DNA from: Cytidiella melzeri | Lineage: Eukaryota; Basidiomycota; Agaricomycetes; Polyporales; Irpicaceae | Length of the DNA stretch: 64,000 nucleotides | Assembly: GCA_022592445.1 (NCBI GenBank) | Contig: JABYQR010000203.1 | Coordinates: 1 to 64,000, forward strand | Direction: 5' to 3' | Part shown: positions 47,401 to 57,564 of the stretch, piece by piece | Layout: each line of letters begins with the position of its first letter | Numbering within the stretch: the stretch's first letter is position 1 | The notes under the pieces: model-generated | Database searches by the model: none | The model's input: the letters and a program-made list of their open reading frames with translations, nothing else | Told to the model about the DNA's origin: nothing | Translations under genes and position numbers: made by a program

Positions 47401-48520
47401 AGCCCGTGCCTGGAAAGTCAAACTCGACTATGTCGTCGTGAATAAACTTCATCTCACTAGATGCGAATCCGATCCGTGCCTATACTACCACAAATCAGGC
47501 ACAGAAGTTGTCCTCTTAGGAACACATGTCGACGACTGCCTTCTAGGAGCACCCAATGACGCCGTCGCGAATAGGCGTAAAGCCGAAATCCGCGCGCATT
47601 TTCCTATTACAGACTTAGGTCGCGCATCTTTTTTCGTCGGGATACAAATCTCACAAACATCTGATCATGCCATCACGATCTCTCAGGAACGTTACGTGGA
47701 TACAATCCTTACCCGTTTTGGTATGGAAAACTGTAACGCCGTTTCCACCCCGCTTGATCCCAGCGTCGTACTGGCGCCCGCTTCTGATGGAGAAGAACTC
47801 CTCACGGACATACCGTATCAGGCCGCTATTGGTTCCTTGATGTACGCTGCCGTAGGAACTCGTCCGGATATCGCATTCGCCGTCCAGACACTAAGTCAAT
47901 TCAATGTTGCCCATACCGCTACTCATTGGACCGCAGTCAAGCACGTCCTACGCTACCTTAAGGGTACACGCTCATACGTTATTCGTTATGCTAAGGACAC
48001 CGCCCAAGACTTCATCGTCTCAGGCTATAGTGACGCAGATTGGGGCCAATCCCGCATTGATCGCCGATCAATCTCAGGCTATGCTTTCTTCATCGGAAAA
48101 GGCTTGGTCAGCTGGAGTTCGAAGAAACAGAATACAGTTGCACTTTCAACAATGGAAGCCGAATATGTTGCACTCGCTCACGCTGCCAAAGAAGCCCTTT
48201 GGCTGAAATCTCTTGTCACCGAACTCGACCGGAAACCAACTACTGCTATACAGATCTCCACAGACAATCTTGCTGCTATCTCCTTTTCACACGATCAACA
48301 ATTTCACGCGCGATCGAAGCACATTGATATTCGCCACCATTTCGTCCGGGAACTCGTCACCAGCGGAATTATCAAGATCCCGCACTGTGCCTCCGAAGAC
48401 AACGCTGCCGACATTTTCACGAAGGCACTTTCTCGCATTACGCATCAGAAACAACTCGCGCTCCTCAAGCTCGCTACTTCGTTGAGGGGGAGTGTTGTTA
48501 ATCCAAGGTCCACCGTGTGA
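44423..48520 (+). CDS. copia Gag-Pol polyprotein
   Basis: 1365 residues in one frame. In order: UBN2-type Gag (about 1-200), a CX2CX4HX4C zinc knuckle (219-232), aspartic protease with DTGS at 302-305, GAG-pre-integrase and integrase zinc site (His431, His436, Cys466, Cys469), the integrase triad Asp497, Asp560, Glu596 (spacing D-x62-D-x35-E), a Pro/Ser-rich linker, then reverse transcriptase with Asp951 and the THVDDCLL motif (Asp1037-Asp1038), and RNase H with Asp1204, Glu1245 and Asp1281. The stop codon lies 28 bp inside the 3' LTR, so the last ten or so codons are LTR sequence. There is no frameshift between Gag and Pol; how Gag excess is produced is not evident. It acts in cytoplasmic virus-like particles, with integration in the nucleus. 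Confidence 0.97.
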   Translation: MSTSTTEGSGSYRIDPLRGADNYITWRVQISDILTDMGLLEYVNGENTQPTDKALQADWTKKDRKALTIIRLRVSNDMMAHVVSAETSKDAFDALSNVSNNEGAVALITLRRRFFRYIIADGASLEEEIRKIKGLWQEINLIQKTKISDNELASVILTALPSSWDPLVSSITLDNNLTLANLTGRILQEEERRKDRVTSDTALYANRPKKSKFRKGVFCHGCGREGHIKPECRDEEKKGNGQKSGKKEKKGDNGKKHGKGHGRKEHSNVATEETPKEEPDEYNFLMEEEDCLLVSQAAWIGDTGSTSHVVNDQSLFITFSPGASSIHGVGNCPTFGRGNVRVNFITNKGPVAVTLRDAIFAPTMKYNLISLGQLTAAGLSYEGHNNSLVIKDGSRTIGHGTKSGNLYEMQIEPIRNVALAAVASRSWYEWHCALGHINKTQLKSLYDSGLATGMEVDKSSSLDFTCESCIQAKHSRAPFAKVTSRKVSAIGELIFSDIWGPASVTSIQGHRYTITWTDFFSRFTWVAFMKDRDETHEKFKELDVMLENQLSCHIKAIRVDNAREYTLGRTKTYANQRGIVIEPTTPYSPELNGISERLNRTLIEHARAMLIAFRLPKFLWEEAMAYAAFLKNRSPTRALESYTPYQALWKKKPDLSGIHTFGTPCWVRLNLRTSKLNAQSIKRIFIGIREGTTGWRYYVPENRSVLTSREVIFLRGASLPAPVIETDSSLEGEQTQPMPAINQQTPAPAESKSESVPPIAKTIEPRRSTRSTTRIDYMKLNDGTQKTLRALTPKAKGARASKVQAETTPSAQGEIELEMEQPPAQDQANWCFTSEASDVPRTVEEAKARPDWAEWKAAMEKEKDQLDKLKTYVLEPLPAGRKAVGCRWVFAIKRDADGNIVKYKARLVAQGFSQIPGQDFFDTHSPVIRLETLRALVALACQLGLVLHQIDVIGAYLNSPLEETIYMRQIPGFEDGTNLVLRLLKALYGLKQSARAWKVKLDYVVVNKLHLTRCESDPCLYYHKSGTEVVLLGTHVDDCLLGAPNDAVANRRKAEIRAHFPITDLGRASFFVGIQISQTSDHAITISQERYVDTILTRFGMENCNAVSTPLDPSVVLAPASDGEELLTDIPYQAAIGSLMYAAVGTRPDIAFAVQTLSQFNVAHTATHWTAVKHVLRYLKGTRSYVIRYAKDTAQDFIVSGYSDADWGQSRIDRRSISGYAFFIGKGLVSWSSKKQNTVALSTMEAEYVALAHAAKEALWLKSLVTELDRKPTTAIQISTDNLAAISFSHDQQFHARSKHIDIRHHFVRELVTSGIIKIPHCASEDNAADIFTKALSRITHQKQLALLKLATSLRGSVVNPRSTV
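48484..48492 (+). other. polypurine tract
   Basis: GAGGGGGAG ends directly at the 3' LTR and would prime plus-strand DNA synthesis. It also encodes part of the polyprotein end (LRGS). Confidence 0.8.
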
Positions 48521-48828
48521 TGCGCCAATGCGCTCATCAATGATTGGCCGCGCCTTCCGCCTAATGCCGTATGTTTCCGTTTCATCATTTCTATTTGTAT
48601 TGGTACGTTCCGTTACGGTATTTCTATATTCTACACGCATAAGCTTCTTTCTATTATCCCGCTCTCCAATTCATTCCGCAGACCCGCTCATAATGACTTA
48701 ACCACCACCTTCCCACTTATTACTTTATTCTGACTTTCCGCTTTTGGTAAAATATATAAAAACCATGTAATAGTTTTAGTTTGAATTTTATCATCTCATC
48801 GTGTGCACTCGCCCTGCTCTTTACAACA
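48493..48828 (+). repeat. 3' LTR of the copia element
   Basis: Identical by eye to the 5' LTR over all 336 bp, followed by the TCCTG target duplication. Its first 28 bp contain the end and stop codon of the polyprotein gene. Confidence 0.95.
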
Positions 48829-49092
48829 TCCTGGTCTTTAGGTGACGTTCACCTTGTACTAGTCTCACCACTGTGCTAATATATCCTAGTCTTTAGCTCA
48901 TTGTCAGCTGTTCCCTCGTTGTCGTCTCTACCCCTTTCCTCATCATCATTACCCCTGTCGTCATTGTCCACGCGAGTTTGCTCGTCGTTCCTCCCCTATC
49001 GTCACTTCCTCGCTCTTCATAGAGTTTGGTTGTGTTCTTGACAGGATGCATCCTGTTATTCCTACCTCCGTATTCCCTGGATCTGAACCCAA
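48829..49092. other. continuation of the copia insertion target
   Basis: Resumes after the duplicated TCCTG with GTCTTTAGGTGACG. It is pyrimidine-rich and non-coding, probably the downstream half of the LTR-like promoter segment broken by copia. Confidence 0.35.
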
Positions 49093-49123
49093 TCAAAGAT
49101 CATTTAGTGCTTGTGAGTGTACT

Positions 49124-49920
49124 CTAGCACTGCTCAGTTGGATTGCAATCACAATGGAATTTTGGTAAGTAGAGTACACAGCAGCCTTGCTCACAACAAT
49201 GCTTTTCTTGGATAGTCTCCACATCCCAGATGTCTGGCTGGTTGTAGAGAATCCTACAGCAGCAGCATGATAACCTTGGAGGTGCACATTTAAACTTTGG
49301 ACACTCCGCACAAAGGTCACGCACATCAATGCCACATTTGGTGAGGATTTCTGCCATCCCTTTAAACATGCCTGCTCGTGGATGACTGGAAGGGTAGTAA
49401 AGAAACTGAGGATTGCCGTTGAAGTGACTATCTAATGTACAGACCCTGGTCTTGACCTGTTGTCTGTCTGGATGGCTTTTCTTGATGTCTACATCAAAGA
49501 TGGGGTTCCCTTCTTTAGTTGGGTGCATGGACATGCAACAGGCTGAGAGGGCATCAATGGGTTTCTTGAGGTGTGTAGTTGCAATATTGAGTATGAATAT
49601 GTACCTCATCCCGGGGTAGTGTTGCCAAAGACTACCCATGGCAAAGTTGAGCTGAGCAAGAATGTTCCCGTTGGTGAAGTAGCCATCATGGTTCAGTTCT
49701 GCCTTCAACAAAACTTGTAACAACTCCCAGCCATCAGGGGATTACAGCCAGCTATAGTCAGAAGAAATGAATTCTGCAACCATCAACAATGCACCTTTGC
49801 CTTTATGACCAGAGATTGCCTTTTCTTAGTTATGAACCCATCTGACAATGTGCCGGCTGTGTGCGTAAAATGTTGATTCATCATGAAACCAGTAGGTGAC
49901 ATGGGAGGTTTTAGGGTGAG
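49124..49920 (-). pseudogene. DDE superfamily transposase relic
   Basis: On the minus strand, stretches in two frames follow the course of a DDE endonuclease family common in Agaricomycetes: HDESTFYAHSRHIVRWVH, then GALLMVAEFISSDYSWL, then GYFTNGNILAQLNFAMGSLW, ILNIATTHLKKPIDALSA, the Cys-rich ECPKFKCAPPRLSCCCCRIL with YNQPD, and YLPKFHCDCNPTEQC. The first part contains stop codons. The usual FxxDNATTH motif reads ILNIATTH, so the catalytic Asp is replaced by Asn. The element is dead. No inverted repeats were found around it. Confidence 0.7.
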
Positions 49921-50454
49921 AATAACTGTTACATTCCTGAAGAATGAAGAAGAATTGTTCCAGTGTGCTTCAGCACATTGATGCCTTTTCAGATGTGACC
50001 TTTTTGTCCCCCAAAGTGTGGGAATTTGATGGCAGAATACAGACAGTAGCAGTGTCAATAACAAAACAATGAATACAACTGATGGCATCACACTGGCCTT
50101 GTTATCAGCCCTTTATAACTTTGTATCAGATCACTTTTGCAATCAAAACGCAGTTTTTGATTTTTACAGATTGCACATGGGTACAAATCTGTACATATAA
50201 TACACCATTGGATAGCCCTATCTTGTGGCAACATCCTGGTACAAACATCCTGTCAATTGAAGTGGAATTGAGCAAGTTATGGCCAGTCTACTGAAAAAGG
50301 TCACTCAGACTCAGATTTGAACTCCACTCTTGCTATGATGTCAAATTTCGGTCAAGTACATGTGCAGCAATCTAAATACATTGCTTGCTCTCTGAACAAG
50401 GATCACAATCAGAAGACATGCCACACATAGTATTGGCTCTGAGCAAGAGTTACC
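49921..50454. other. non-coding, relic sequence
   Basis: May hold the 5' part of the DDE transposase relic (a few weak similarities down to about 50090). Otherwise nothing recognisable. Confidence 0.3.
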
Positions 50455-50933
50455 AGTACTTTGGAAGCTGACTACAAATTCTCAATCCCTACATTCTTGG
50501 ACAATGTAAATTTGTGGCTGCATTAGTAGTAAGTACTGTATCTGATTGATATCACAAAGTTTCACAACTGTTAGTTGCTCTCTAAGCAGAAGTTACAATC
50601 AGAACATAGCCTGTGGCAATTCCAATGGGGGTGAGGCACTTCAGACATCAACAGTACATAGTTTCATCAGCAGCAAGCACTGCATTGTATTGTTGCACAA
50701 AGTTTTACAACAATTAGTTGCTCTCTAAGGACGAGTTGAAACCAGAACACAGCCTGTGGCAGTTTTAGTGGGGCTGATGCAGCTCAGACATCAATAGGAC
50801 ATGGTTACATCAGCATAGATCGCTGCCTTTGATTCTTCCATACAGTTTCACAACCACCAGCTGCTCCATAAACAGGAATTACAATCAGAACATAGCCTGT
50901 GGCACCTCTGATGGGGGTGAGGCAATGCAGACA
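50455..50933 (+). repeat. left arm of a large inverted repeat, three 140 bp units
   Basis: Units beginning near 50572, 50716 and 50857 share TTGCTCTCTAAGCAGAAGTT, an AATCAGAACATAGCCTGTGG core and GGGGGTGAGGC. The spacing is 141-144 bp. The same sequence in reverse orientation makes up 51464-52250, and the match extends past the units (GCAGCCACAAATTTACATTG on the other side). Confidence 0.75.
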
Positions 50934-51463
50934 TGTTAAAACTATATATAATATAATATGATATGATATGTAGTTTCCCACGCCTTATTACAAGGATGCT
51001 TTAGGTAGCAGAATTCCCACAGTCTTAGTATGGGAATTATGCAGCCGTATATGGAAACTCTAGTAGTAACTATCACATTAGCTGAGACGTACAGATATGG
51101 GTTGTAGTAGTACTATACATATATGTACGCCTGTGTTCTAGTAGCATAGGAAATGACATGGAAAGCACGTATGACTCCAGAGGATGCCTAAAGCATACAT
51201 CTGAGGACAAGTACTAGCATGAGTCATTTACTCATTATGTACGCCTCTGGTACAAGTGCTGAACCTAGTCATACAATGAGTCATGCATGAGTCATGCACT
51301 TAGTAGTACAGTAGAATAGCTGAAGTAGACATGTATAGTAGTCGCTTACATAAGTAGATACAGACATGTATATAAGCAGAGCTGCTGAAGCAGCAAGAAT
51401 AATAAGACTCATCTTCGAAGCTTAACAGCCTCTACCCCTCGCACACATATTCCACTTTGTTAC

Positions 51464-52250
51464 TTAGAGAGCAACTAATGGTTGTGAAACTTTGTGGAAC
51501 AATCTGATGCAGTAGTTGCTGCTGATGCAACCATGTCCTGTTGATGTCTGAGCTGCATCACCCCTATTGGAACTGCCACAAACCGTGTTCTGATTGTAGC
51601 TTCTGCTTAGAGAGTAGTGGCTGTGAAACCTTGTGAACCAATTGAATGCAGTGCTTGCTGCCAATGCAACCATGTACTGTTGATGTCTGAACTGCCTCAC
51701 CCCCATGGAAACTGCCACAGCTGTAACTCCTGCTCAGAACTCAGTGGTTGTGAGACTTTGCGGATCAACTGAATGCAGGTGGCTGCTTATGAAACCACGT
51801 CCAGCTGATATCTCACCCCCATTAGAGCTGCCACAGGCTGTGTTCTGATTGTAACTCCTGCTTGTAGAGCAACTGGTGGTTGTGAAACTGTATGGAAGAA
51901 TCAAAGGCATTGCTTTATGCTGATGCAACCACATCCTGTTGATGTGTGAACTGCTTCAGCCCCATTAAACTGCCACAGGCTATGTTCTGATTTTAATTCC
52001 TCTTTAGAGAGCAACTCATGGTTGTGAAACTTTGTGCAACAATCCGACACAGTGCTTGCTGCTGATGCAACCATGTCCTGTTGATGTCTGAACTGTCCAC
52101 CCCCATTGGAACTGCCACATGCTGTATTCTGATCGTAACTCCTGCTAGAAAGTGACTAAGACTTGTGAAATTTTGTGAAACAATCAGATACAGTACTAAC
52201 TACTGATGCAGCCACAAATTTACATTGTCCAAGAGTGTAGGGATTGAGAT
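51464..52250 (-). repeat. right arm of the large inverted repeat, about five units
   Basis: Units on the minus strand with the same core as 50455-50933, at roughly 122-143 bp spacing (cores near 51587, 51719, 51841, 51984 and 52124). It contains about two more units than the left arm. Together the arms could fold into a long hairpin around the 530 bp in between. Confidence 0.75.
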
Positions 52251-52312
52251 TTTACAGAAACTTGTTGAAAGTGACCATGTACAAATGTACAAATACACAT
52301 CATTTTCCTCAG

Positions 52313-53343
52313 TCAGCTGCTCATCAATCTGTCTTTCCTCAGCTGGCTGTGATCAGTCGCAAATTTGGTCCTTGACCTCTTTGGACATTGTGTTCCAGTT
52401 GTTGTTCTGCTTGAAGCACCATGCAATGATCTGAACAAGCTTTCACTTGCTGAACTTGTTGTTGCCTTGGAAAACCTGCATAGCAGTGTGGGAGTTGTTG
52501 TGACGGAGCTGGAATGGTTCTTGTTCCCCATCCATGTGGTACCAGACAAAACCGTGTTGCATCATGATTGCAACTTGAGCTGATGCTCAATGAATTGGTA
52601 CGACTCGCTTTCTTTCTCTTCAAGCACATAGAACAGACAGCAACCTCCTCCTTTGATGTTCAACTTGAGCACCACACCATTGTCCGTGATGAGAGACATT
52701 GCATCCATGATGTGAGGCTCGGCGTCAGTGAACTTGCCATTCCAGATTTTTTTGGCAACAGCCTGTGAATTTTGCAATACAGCTCCAGTCAATTCATCCC
52801 ACTCGAAGCAGTACAAGCTCACATCAGAAAGCTCAGTGGTTAGAGCAACAGGGCACTCTTTCCCAAAGAGCTCCTCGATTATTTTGATGAACTTGTTGAC
52901 AATGGTGGTGCTCAAGGTGACGGGTGACAGTGAAACCATAGTAACAGCTTGCTCGATGTCAACTGGTACGGCAGGAGTGTGTGGGCAAAGTATTTGACGA
53001 GGGAGTGGAGGCCGGCTCCATTCGCTGCGACAGGCAGCACGGACTTGCTCCAGTTTGAATTGTACTCGCCCGCAGTGGTTTGTGTGGAAACCTGGTCCAC
53101 GAGGTGCAGTCGGCTGTCTGTGAGGATGAGAGGTGTTGCAATGGCATTGCTGCTTGTCTTAGAGCTTGGCGAGGCGAGGAGTGTTGTTCCCCCCTTGATG
53201 CATGTCTGCGTTGAATGGAGGTGCGGATATTGTTGATAATATGGTTCCCCACTTCCTGTGGACATGGGCAGGGCAAAGGGATTGACAAATGTGGCAGGAG
53301 GGGCACAAGAATTGTTAGACTGTGCACTTTGCGGATTTCCCAT
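52313..53343 (-). pseudogene. unknown gene inside the inverted-end element
   Basis: Three successive minus-strand frames read like one protein: 53343-52912 (STGSGEPYYQQYPHLHSTQT, ILTDSRLHLVDQVSTQT), 52939-52562 (TIVNKFIKIIEELFGKECPV, SDVSLYCFEWDELTGAV, IMDAMSLITDNGVVLKL) and 52549-52313. The first and second overlap and join by a one-base frame change; I saw no intron there. I do not recognise the product. It is the only candidate coding region of the element, and no DDE motif is visible. Confidence 0.45.
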
Positions 53344-53428
53344 ATCAAGACTGTGGGAACTCTGCTACCTTAAAGCGTTTTTGTAATAAGGCATGGGAAA
53401 CTACATATTATATTATATAGTTTTAACA

Positions 53429-54118
53429 CGCTTTGTGCGTCAAACACAATGTCGAAAATGCTTTGGAGGACCTTTGCACACCCGTTCAGAATGTCAATAG
53501 GGACCTGGACGGGAACGCGTGGTGGAGGCAAACATCAGCTCACAACGATCGCGGCAATATCCTTGAGCGCGAGGAAGTCAGTCCCAGACTCCCCCGCTAT
53601 GGAATCACGGGCGGATCGGAGGGTGTATGGACATGTCTTGCCTGTGCATGAGAATCGGACTCAGCAGTCCAGTCACAGTCGATTGTAAGCGTTGCAATGT
53701 CGCTTGCCCTCTCCGTCGCTGGGTGTGGAGGCTTCCTTCAAGTTCATGATTGTGGTAGCTGCATTACGTCGGGCATAGTAGTGCAGACTTGAGAGGTGCG
53801 TGAGGGTATCTCGTATGTTATTATTAGTTCCAAGCCTTATCTCTATCGTTTGAAGCTGCAGAAGGTGATAGTCTCAGGATCAACTCGCTCTCGTCACGCA
53901 TATCTAGTCCCACAGACTCGTTTCTGCTTTTAACGCACCAGACCACCCTGACACGACATCAGGAAAACCGTCAATCCATACTCTTAGATAATCCTGCACA
54001 GGTGGTAAGGAATATCATGATTACACAGAATATGCTGAAATATCATCGAATTGCTCCGAGTACCCTAGAGTGATTGAGGCCTACGTGATTACGGTGAAGT
54101 ACGTGAACAATAAGTAAA
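53429..54118. other. intergenic, relic coding traces
   Basis: Two overlapping plus-strand frames of 72-79 codons at 53433-53688 have moderately protein-like composition but no family features. The rest is non-coding. Confidence 0.3.
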
Positions 54119-56860
54119 TCAGTACATTGTGCGATACAAGAATTTATTGCTAAATGGATTAATGTAGAAAGTACGACAATTGTCCAGAACGGTGGCGGAC
54201 GTCCAAGCGGCAGGAGCAGTCGACCCGAACTTTGGGAAGAGATGTACGCTCTGACAAATGTCCGTGACTGGAATGATACTGGAAATATGGTCGCCGCGTT
54301 CGTCTACGAGGGGCGAAATCTTGTACATCCGATGATTTGGGTCAGGCTGCGTCTGAAGTTTGGTGTACCATTCGATATACGCGAGATGTTGCGGTATGTC
54401 TGTGGATGATTTGAAGAGGGCATCTTGCGCCGCGGTGGGCAGCGAGAATATGGCACGGACACGGCCAACGCGATAGCCTACCTCCAACATGAGTAAAAAA
54501 ACATTAGAATCATAAAACCAGCTACACACCTGTAATGCCTGTAAGCCCGCCAGATCCGTCGTTAACGAGCACCGTGTCAAAGTGGCCTGGCACAGGTTTC
54601 CGTCGCAAATCCATCCGAGCCGGCCAGGCATGAACTGAGTCGACGGTGGATGGTTTGCCGGTGACTACATCCATGCGCTGGAACTTGAGGTGGTGCCAGA
54701 CAGACAGCTTGCGCAAGGGGAGATGGAAGTTCCAAATAGCGTGTTCGAGTTGGCCGCGGGTGATATTTGGCTCATTAGTCAGTGTAACGAAGCGCGCAAG
54801 TGCCTCTCAAAAGAATCGTGCGCCGTACTGCTCGACTAGTTGCGGAATCGCGACCGATCTGACTGCTGGACGTTTTGCGAGGTGCAGGCGGCGGTCGAGA
54901 TCCAAACCAGGAGGCGACCAAGTCTGCGGGATGGGCTTCTGGGGCTTCTCACGCTGACGGACTCGCCAATTAACAAACTGATCATGGCGGTAGATTTTCT
55001 CGCGCCGCTCTAGCCACACCGTCATCTGCGTAAACTCGTCCTTCTTGTTTGTTGCTCGATATGCGTCCTTTGTGAAATCTATGTGAAGTCTCTCCGTATA
55101 CTCTGTATTGAAATTGTCTGTGGTGCCAAACAAGCGGATCGACTGCGTGTAGTGGAGGGCGAAATGTAGCTTTGGTAGGTTGAAGTTTTCACAAATCCCC
55201 AACTTGACAAAAACGTCCTTATCAGCATGGAAGCGAGCCAGGGCGTCATCAAGGAGAGAGAGGGTGTTGTTGGTATGCACAGGATATTGGGCCAAGTACA
55301 AGAAATCCAGGATGGCACGGACACACCTAACAACTGGCGCAGGCGAGACGGTGCCATCCAGGGGCGGCATATCCAGGACAAGTCCCAGCAAAATGCGACA
55401 TATCTGGTCATGCTCGTGCCCGGTGACTTTCGACAGCGAGCTAATTCCGTTGCCAAATATTCGGATATGGTGATTGGGTGGCATCTGACGACATCGTGCA
55501 TCGATTTCGGCAGCTCCAAAGGCTTCAATCAGCCAGGCAACGAGGTGCTTGACGATGCCCTGGTAGAGTTGGTGAAGAACGTCCGGTGTAATTGACCGGA
55601 ATATGTGAGTGTACGGTAAATTGATCCAGAATGGCTCGATAACGGGTTTCACGTTTCCTTCTGCGCAGGATTTCAGGAATTTCTCGGGATGGTCTTCGAA
55701 CGAATCCAAGATATTTAGAATCACGGAAAGATCTCGAAGCTTGCTCGCCATCTCCGGGACATGGTCACCCAGCCAATCGTGCGGGATTGGGCAGCATGCA
55801 CATTTCCCTGTGGTTCCTAGCGACGCCAAGATCTGTTCCGGATAATCACCGACAAAGCACGCAAATATGGGATGTGTCTTGTACGTGGCGCCGTTTCCGC
55901 TTACCATGGTCAAACCTGACACGCCAGCCTTTTCCAGTGGCTCAAGCACTTTCTTCATGCATGCGTGATACAAATTTGCGAGCATTCGACGACGTGCGGC
56001 TTTGTTAGCGATGAGTTCCAGCTTTGTTGTCGGGAGGTAACCGAGAAGCACATATGCGCGGGACGATGGTCTTCGACGGATTTCTTTGGGAATGTTGCCA
56101 ATGGTAAGGTAGATGGGGTACGCCGTTTTATTGCGAAACAAGGTCAGTTGAGTTTTGTCTGTCGATATAATGATGGGAATAATTGTTGCGCCAGGGGAAT
56201 CGCGCTCCACCTGCTCCTATGATGCACATATCAATAAATTGTCACATCAAATTGTCGCGCTGTGCATCTTACCTGCGTAGCCCACCACCACCTGCCTGTC
56301 TGCATGTCATGAAACATGCGCTTCGTCTTCCCTGCATCCATGTAATGCTTCTCAGGCGCGAACACAAGGTACACTCCAAAATCAGGGTCACCAAATAACG
56401 ATCTGATGCACTCTATGATGTCTCTGTAGAATATCTCGCATACTTCATCCCCGATGAGGACTTCGTGGCGCGCGAACCGAGGTCGACCCGGTAGACGCTT
56501 GTCAACGATGTCGTTAAGCTCATCTGTAGTGCGAAACGACAGACCAAGCAAGTCGGGGACCTGGCATCGCACCGGTTAATAGGTTCAAGTTCTTGCAAAG
56601 TTGATCTAGCTGACAAACCTCTGGTATTCTTAGAAGCTCCGTGAGCGCCGTCGACCCAGGGCCTCGTAACTTTGCCCAACGCGCAATCTCCCAGTCGATT
56701 CGCGACGAGAATGGTGCGTAAATGTTTTGAGTGGTAGGAACTTGCGTCGCATATACATCGTTACAGGTTTTCGATGTGCCAATCGGTTTCCCTGCTCCGC
56801 CTGGGTACTGTACAACATGCGGCGTTGATACGCTCGGAAATCGGCTAGGCGCGGAGACCC
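54119..56860 (-). pseudogene. Plavaka transposase (CACTA-like), one in-frame stop
   Basis: Transposase of the Plavaka group (EnSpm/CACTA-related) known from Agaricomycetes. Exons 56619 upward to about 56860, then 56273-56560, 54530-56216 and 54119-54477 join in phase. Conserved stretches are YAPFSSRIDWEIARWAKLRG, RGPGSTALTELLRIPE, VFAPEKHYMDAGKTKRMFHD, IIISTDKTQLTLFRNK, AYPIYLTIGNIPKEIRRRPS, HPIFACFVGDYPEQILAS, SITPDVLHQLYQGIVKHL and FNTEYTERLHIDFTKDAYRA. At about 54807 the frame is broken by a TGA where the family usually has Arg after ARFF (a CGA to TGA change would explain it); the frame then continues to a normal end. The N-terminal zinc-finger exon may be 58775-59218. Confidence 0.85.
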
Positions 56861-57564
56861 GGCAGCAGCCCGCCATTTGCGCGGCCCGCGTCATCCTGAG
56901 CGGCAAGTCCCTCAACTTTCCCAGCGTCACGGGCACGAGGAGTTCACCAAGGTCACGAGGAGTCCGCCGAGGGTCCGAGGACTTCACAAGGAGCAAATGC
57001 GCCGGAAACATCCGAGGCCGAGGGATCGCACCGAACTCTGACTCACAGACACGCCCCTTTTTGCATCGGAGCATGGGCCGGTCAGCCACCAAGTGTTTCG
57101 GACACGGGTCGGACCAACGGTAGAAGAAACTTGACGCGTGAACCCCGTTTCAGGAAGGCTCCTATCACGCCACGCTGTGCAACTCTTGGACGGCACCTCA
57201 TCACCTGCTCGCGACGGTTGGCGCCTCTTCGGCGCAAGTGCGCGCGCCACTACTCCGCGTCGACCAACGCTGTGTCCCGCCGGGCGTCGACTCGCTGGGC
57301 ATTTTTGCCTCCGCAGACGGAAGTATTTGGCCACCCCGTTTCCTCGCTCTTGCGTTTGGGTTTAGGCCATAGAAGGAAAGGTTTAGGAGAGGGTCTTTAG
57401 GATATATATAAAGGTGTTGTTTGTACTGCGCAGAAAAAAAGAAATCAATCCATACACCAGTTCCCAGAGTATACTTTACACTTTGCGTTCGCGTCGAGGG
57501 ATTCTCTTCACGTCCCTAGCTGTAGCCTCTCCTGCGTTGCCTCATTGCGATCTCTTCCACGTTT
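56861..57564. other. region between Plavaka exons, with a TATA box
   Basis: GC-rich and without similarity to the transposase. A TATATATAAA at 57403-57412 lies about 155 bp before a plus-strand gene candidate. This, with 57565-58774, may be an insertion in the Plavaka element. Confidence 0.4.
57403..57412 (+). promoter_or_regulatory. TATA box
   Basis: TATATATAAA, followed by a purine-rich start (AGAAAAAAAGAAATC) and a pyrimidine-rich leader up to the ATG at 57565. The layout resembles a retrotransposon LTR promoter as well as a gene promoter. Confidence 0.5.

Larger units (their letters stand above)
43945..48828 (+). mobile_element. complete, apparently intact Ty1/copia retrotransposon
   Basis: A 4884 bp element: 336 bp LTRs (43945-44280 and 48493-48828), primer-binding site, one uninterrupted 1365-codon polyprotein gene and a polypurine tract. 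It is flanked by the 5 bp duplication TCCTG (43940-43944 and 48829-48833). I found no difference between the two LTRs, so the insertion is very young. All catalytic residues of protease, integrase, RT and RNase H are in place. The element is probably still able to move. Confidence 0.97.
50934..53428. mobile_element. candidate DNA element with about 95 bp inverted ends
   Basis: The left end (50934 onward, TGTTAAAACTATATATAATA) is mirrored by the right end (53345-53428, ending TATTATATAGTTTTAACA). The two arms match for about 85-95 bp with several small gaps and substitutions, including the GTAGTTTCCCACGCCTTATT block. Inside are the right inverted array (51464-52250) and a broken gene (52313-53343). 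No matching target duplication was seen, apart from a TTAA at the same place in both ends, so the superfamily is open. Confidence 0.5.

Noticed and set aside
50455..52250. Regularly spaced repeats as a CRISPR array
   Set aside because: The units are 120-144 bp, imperfect, inverted relative to each other, and in a eukaryotic genome. They have no spacer-repeat structure.
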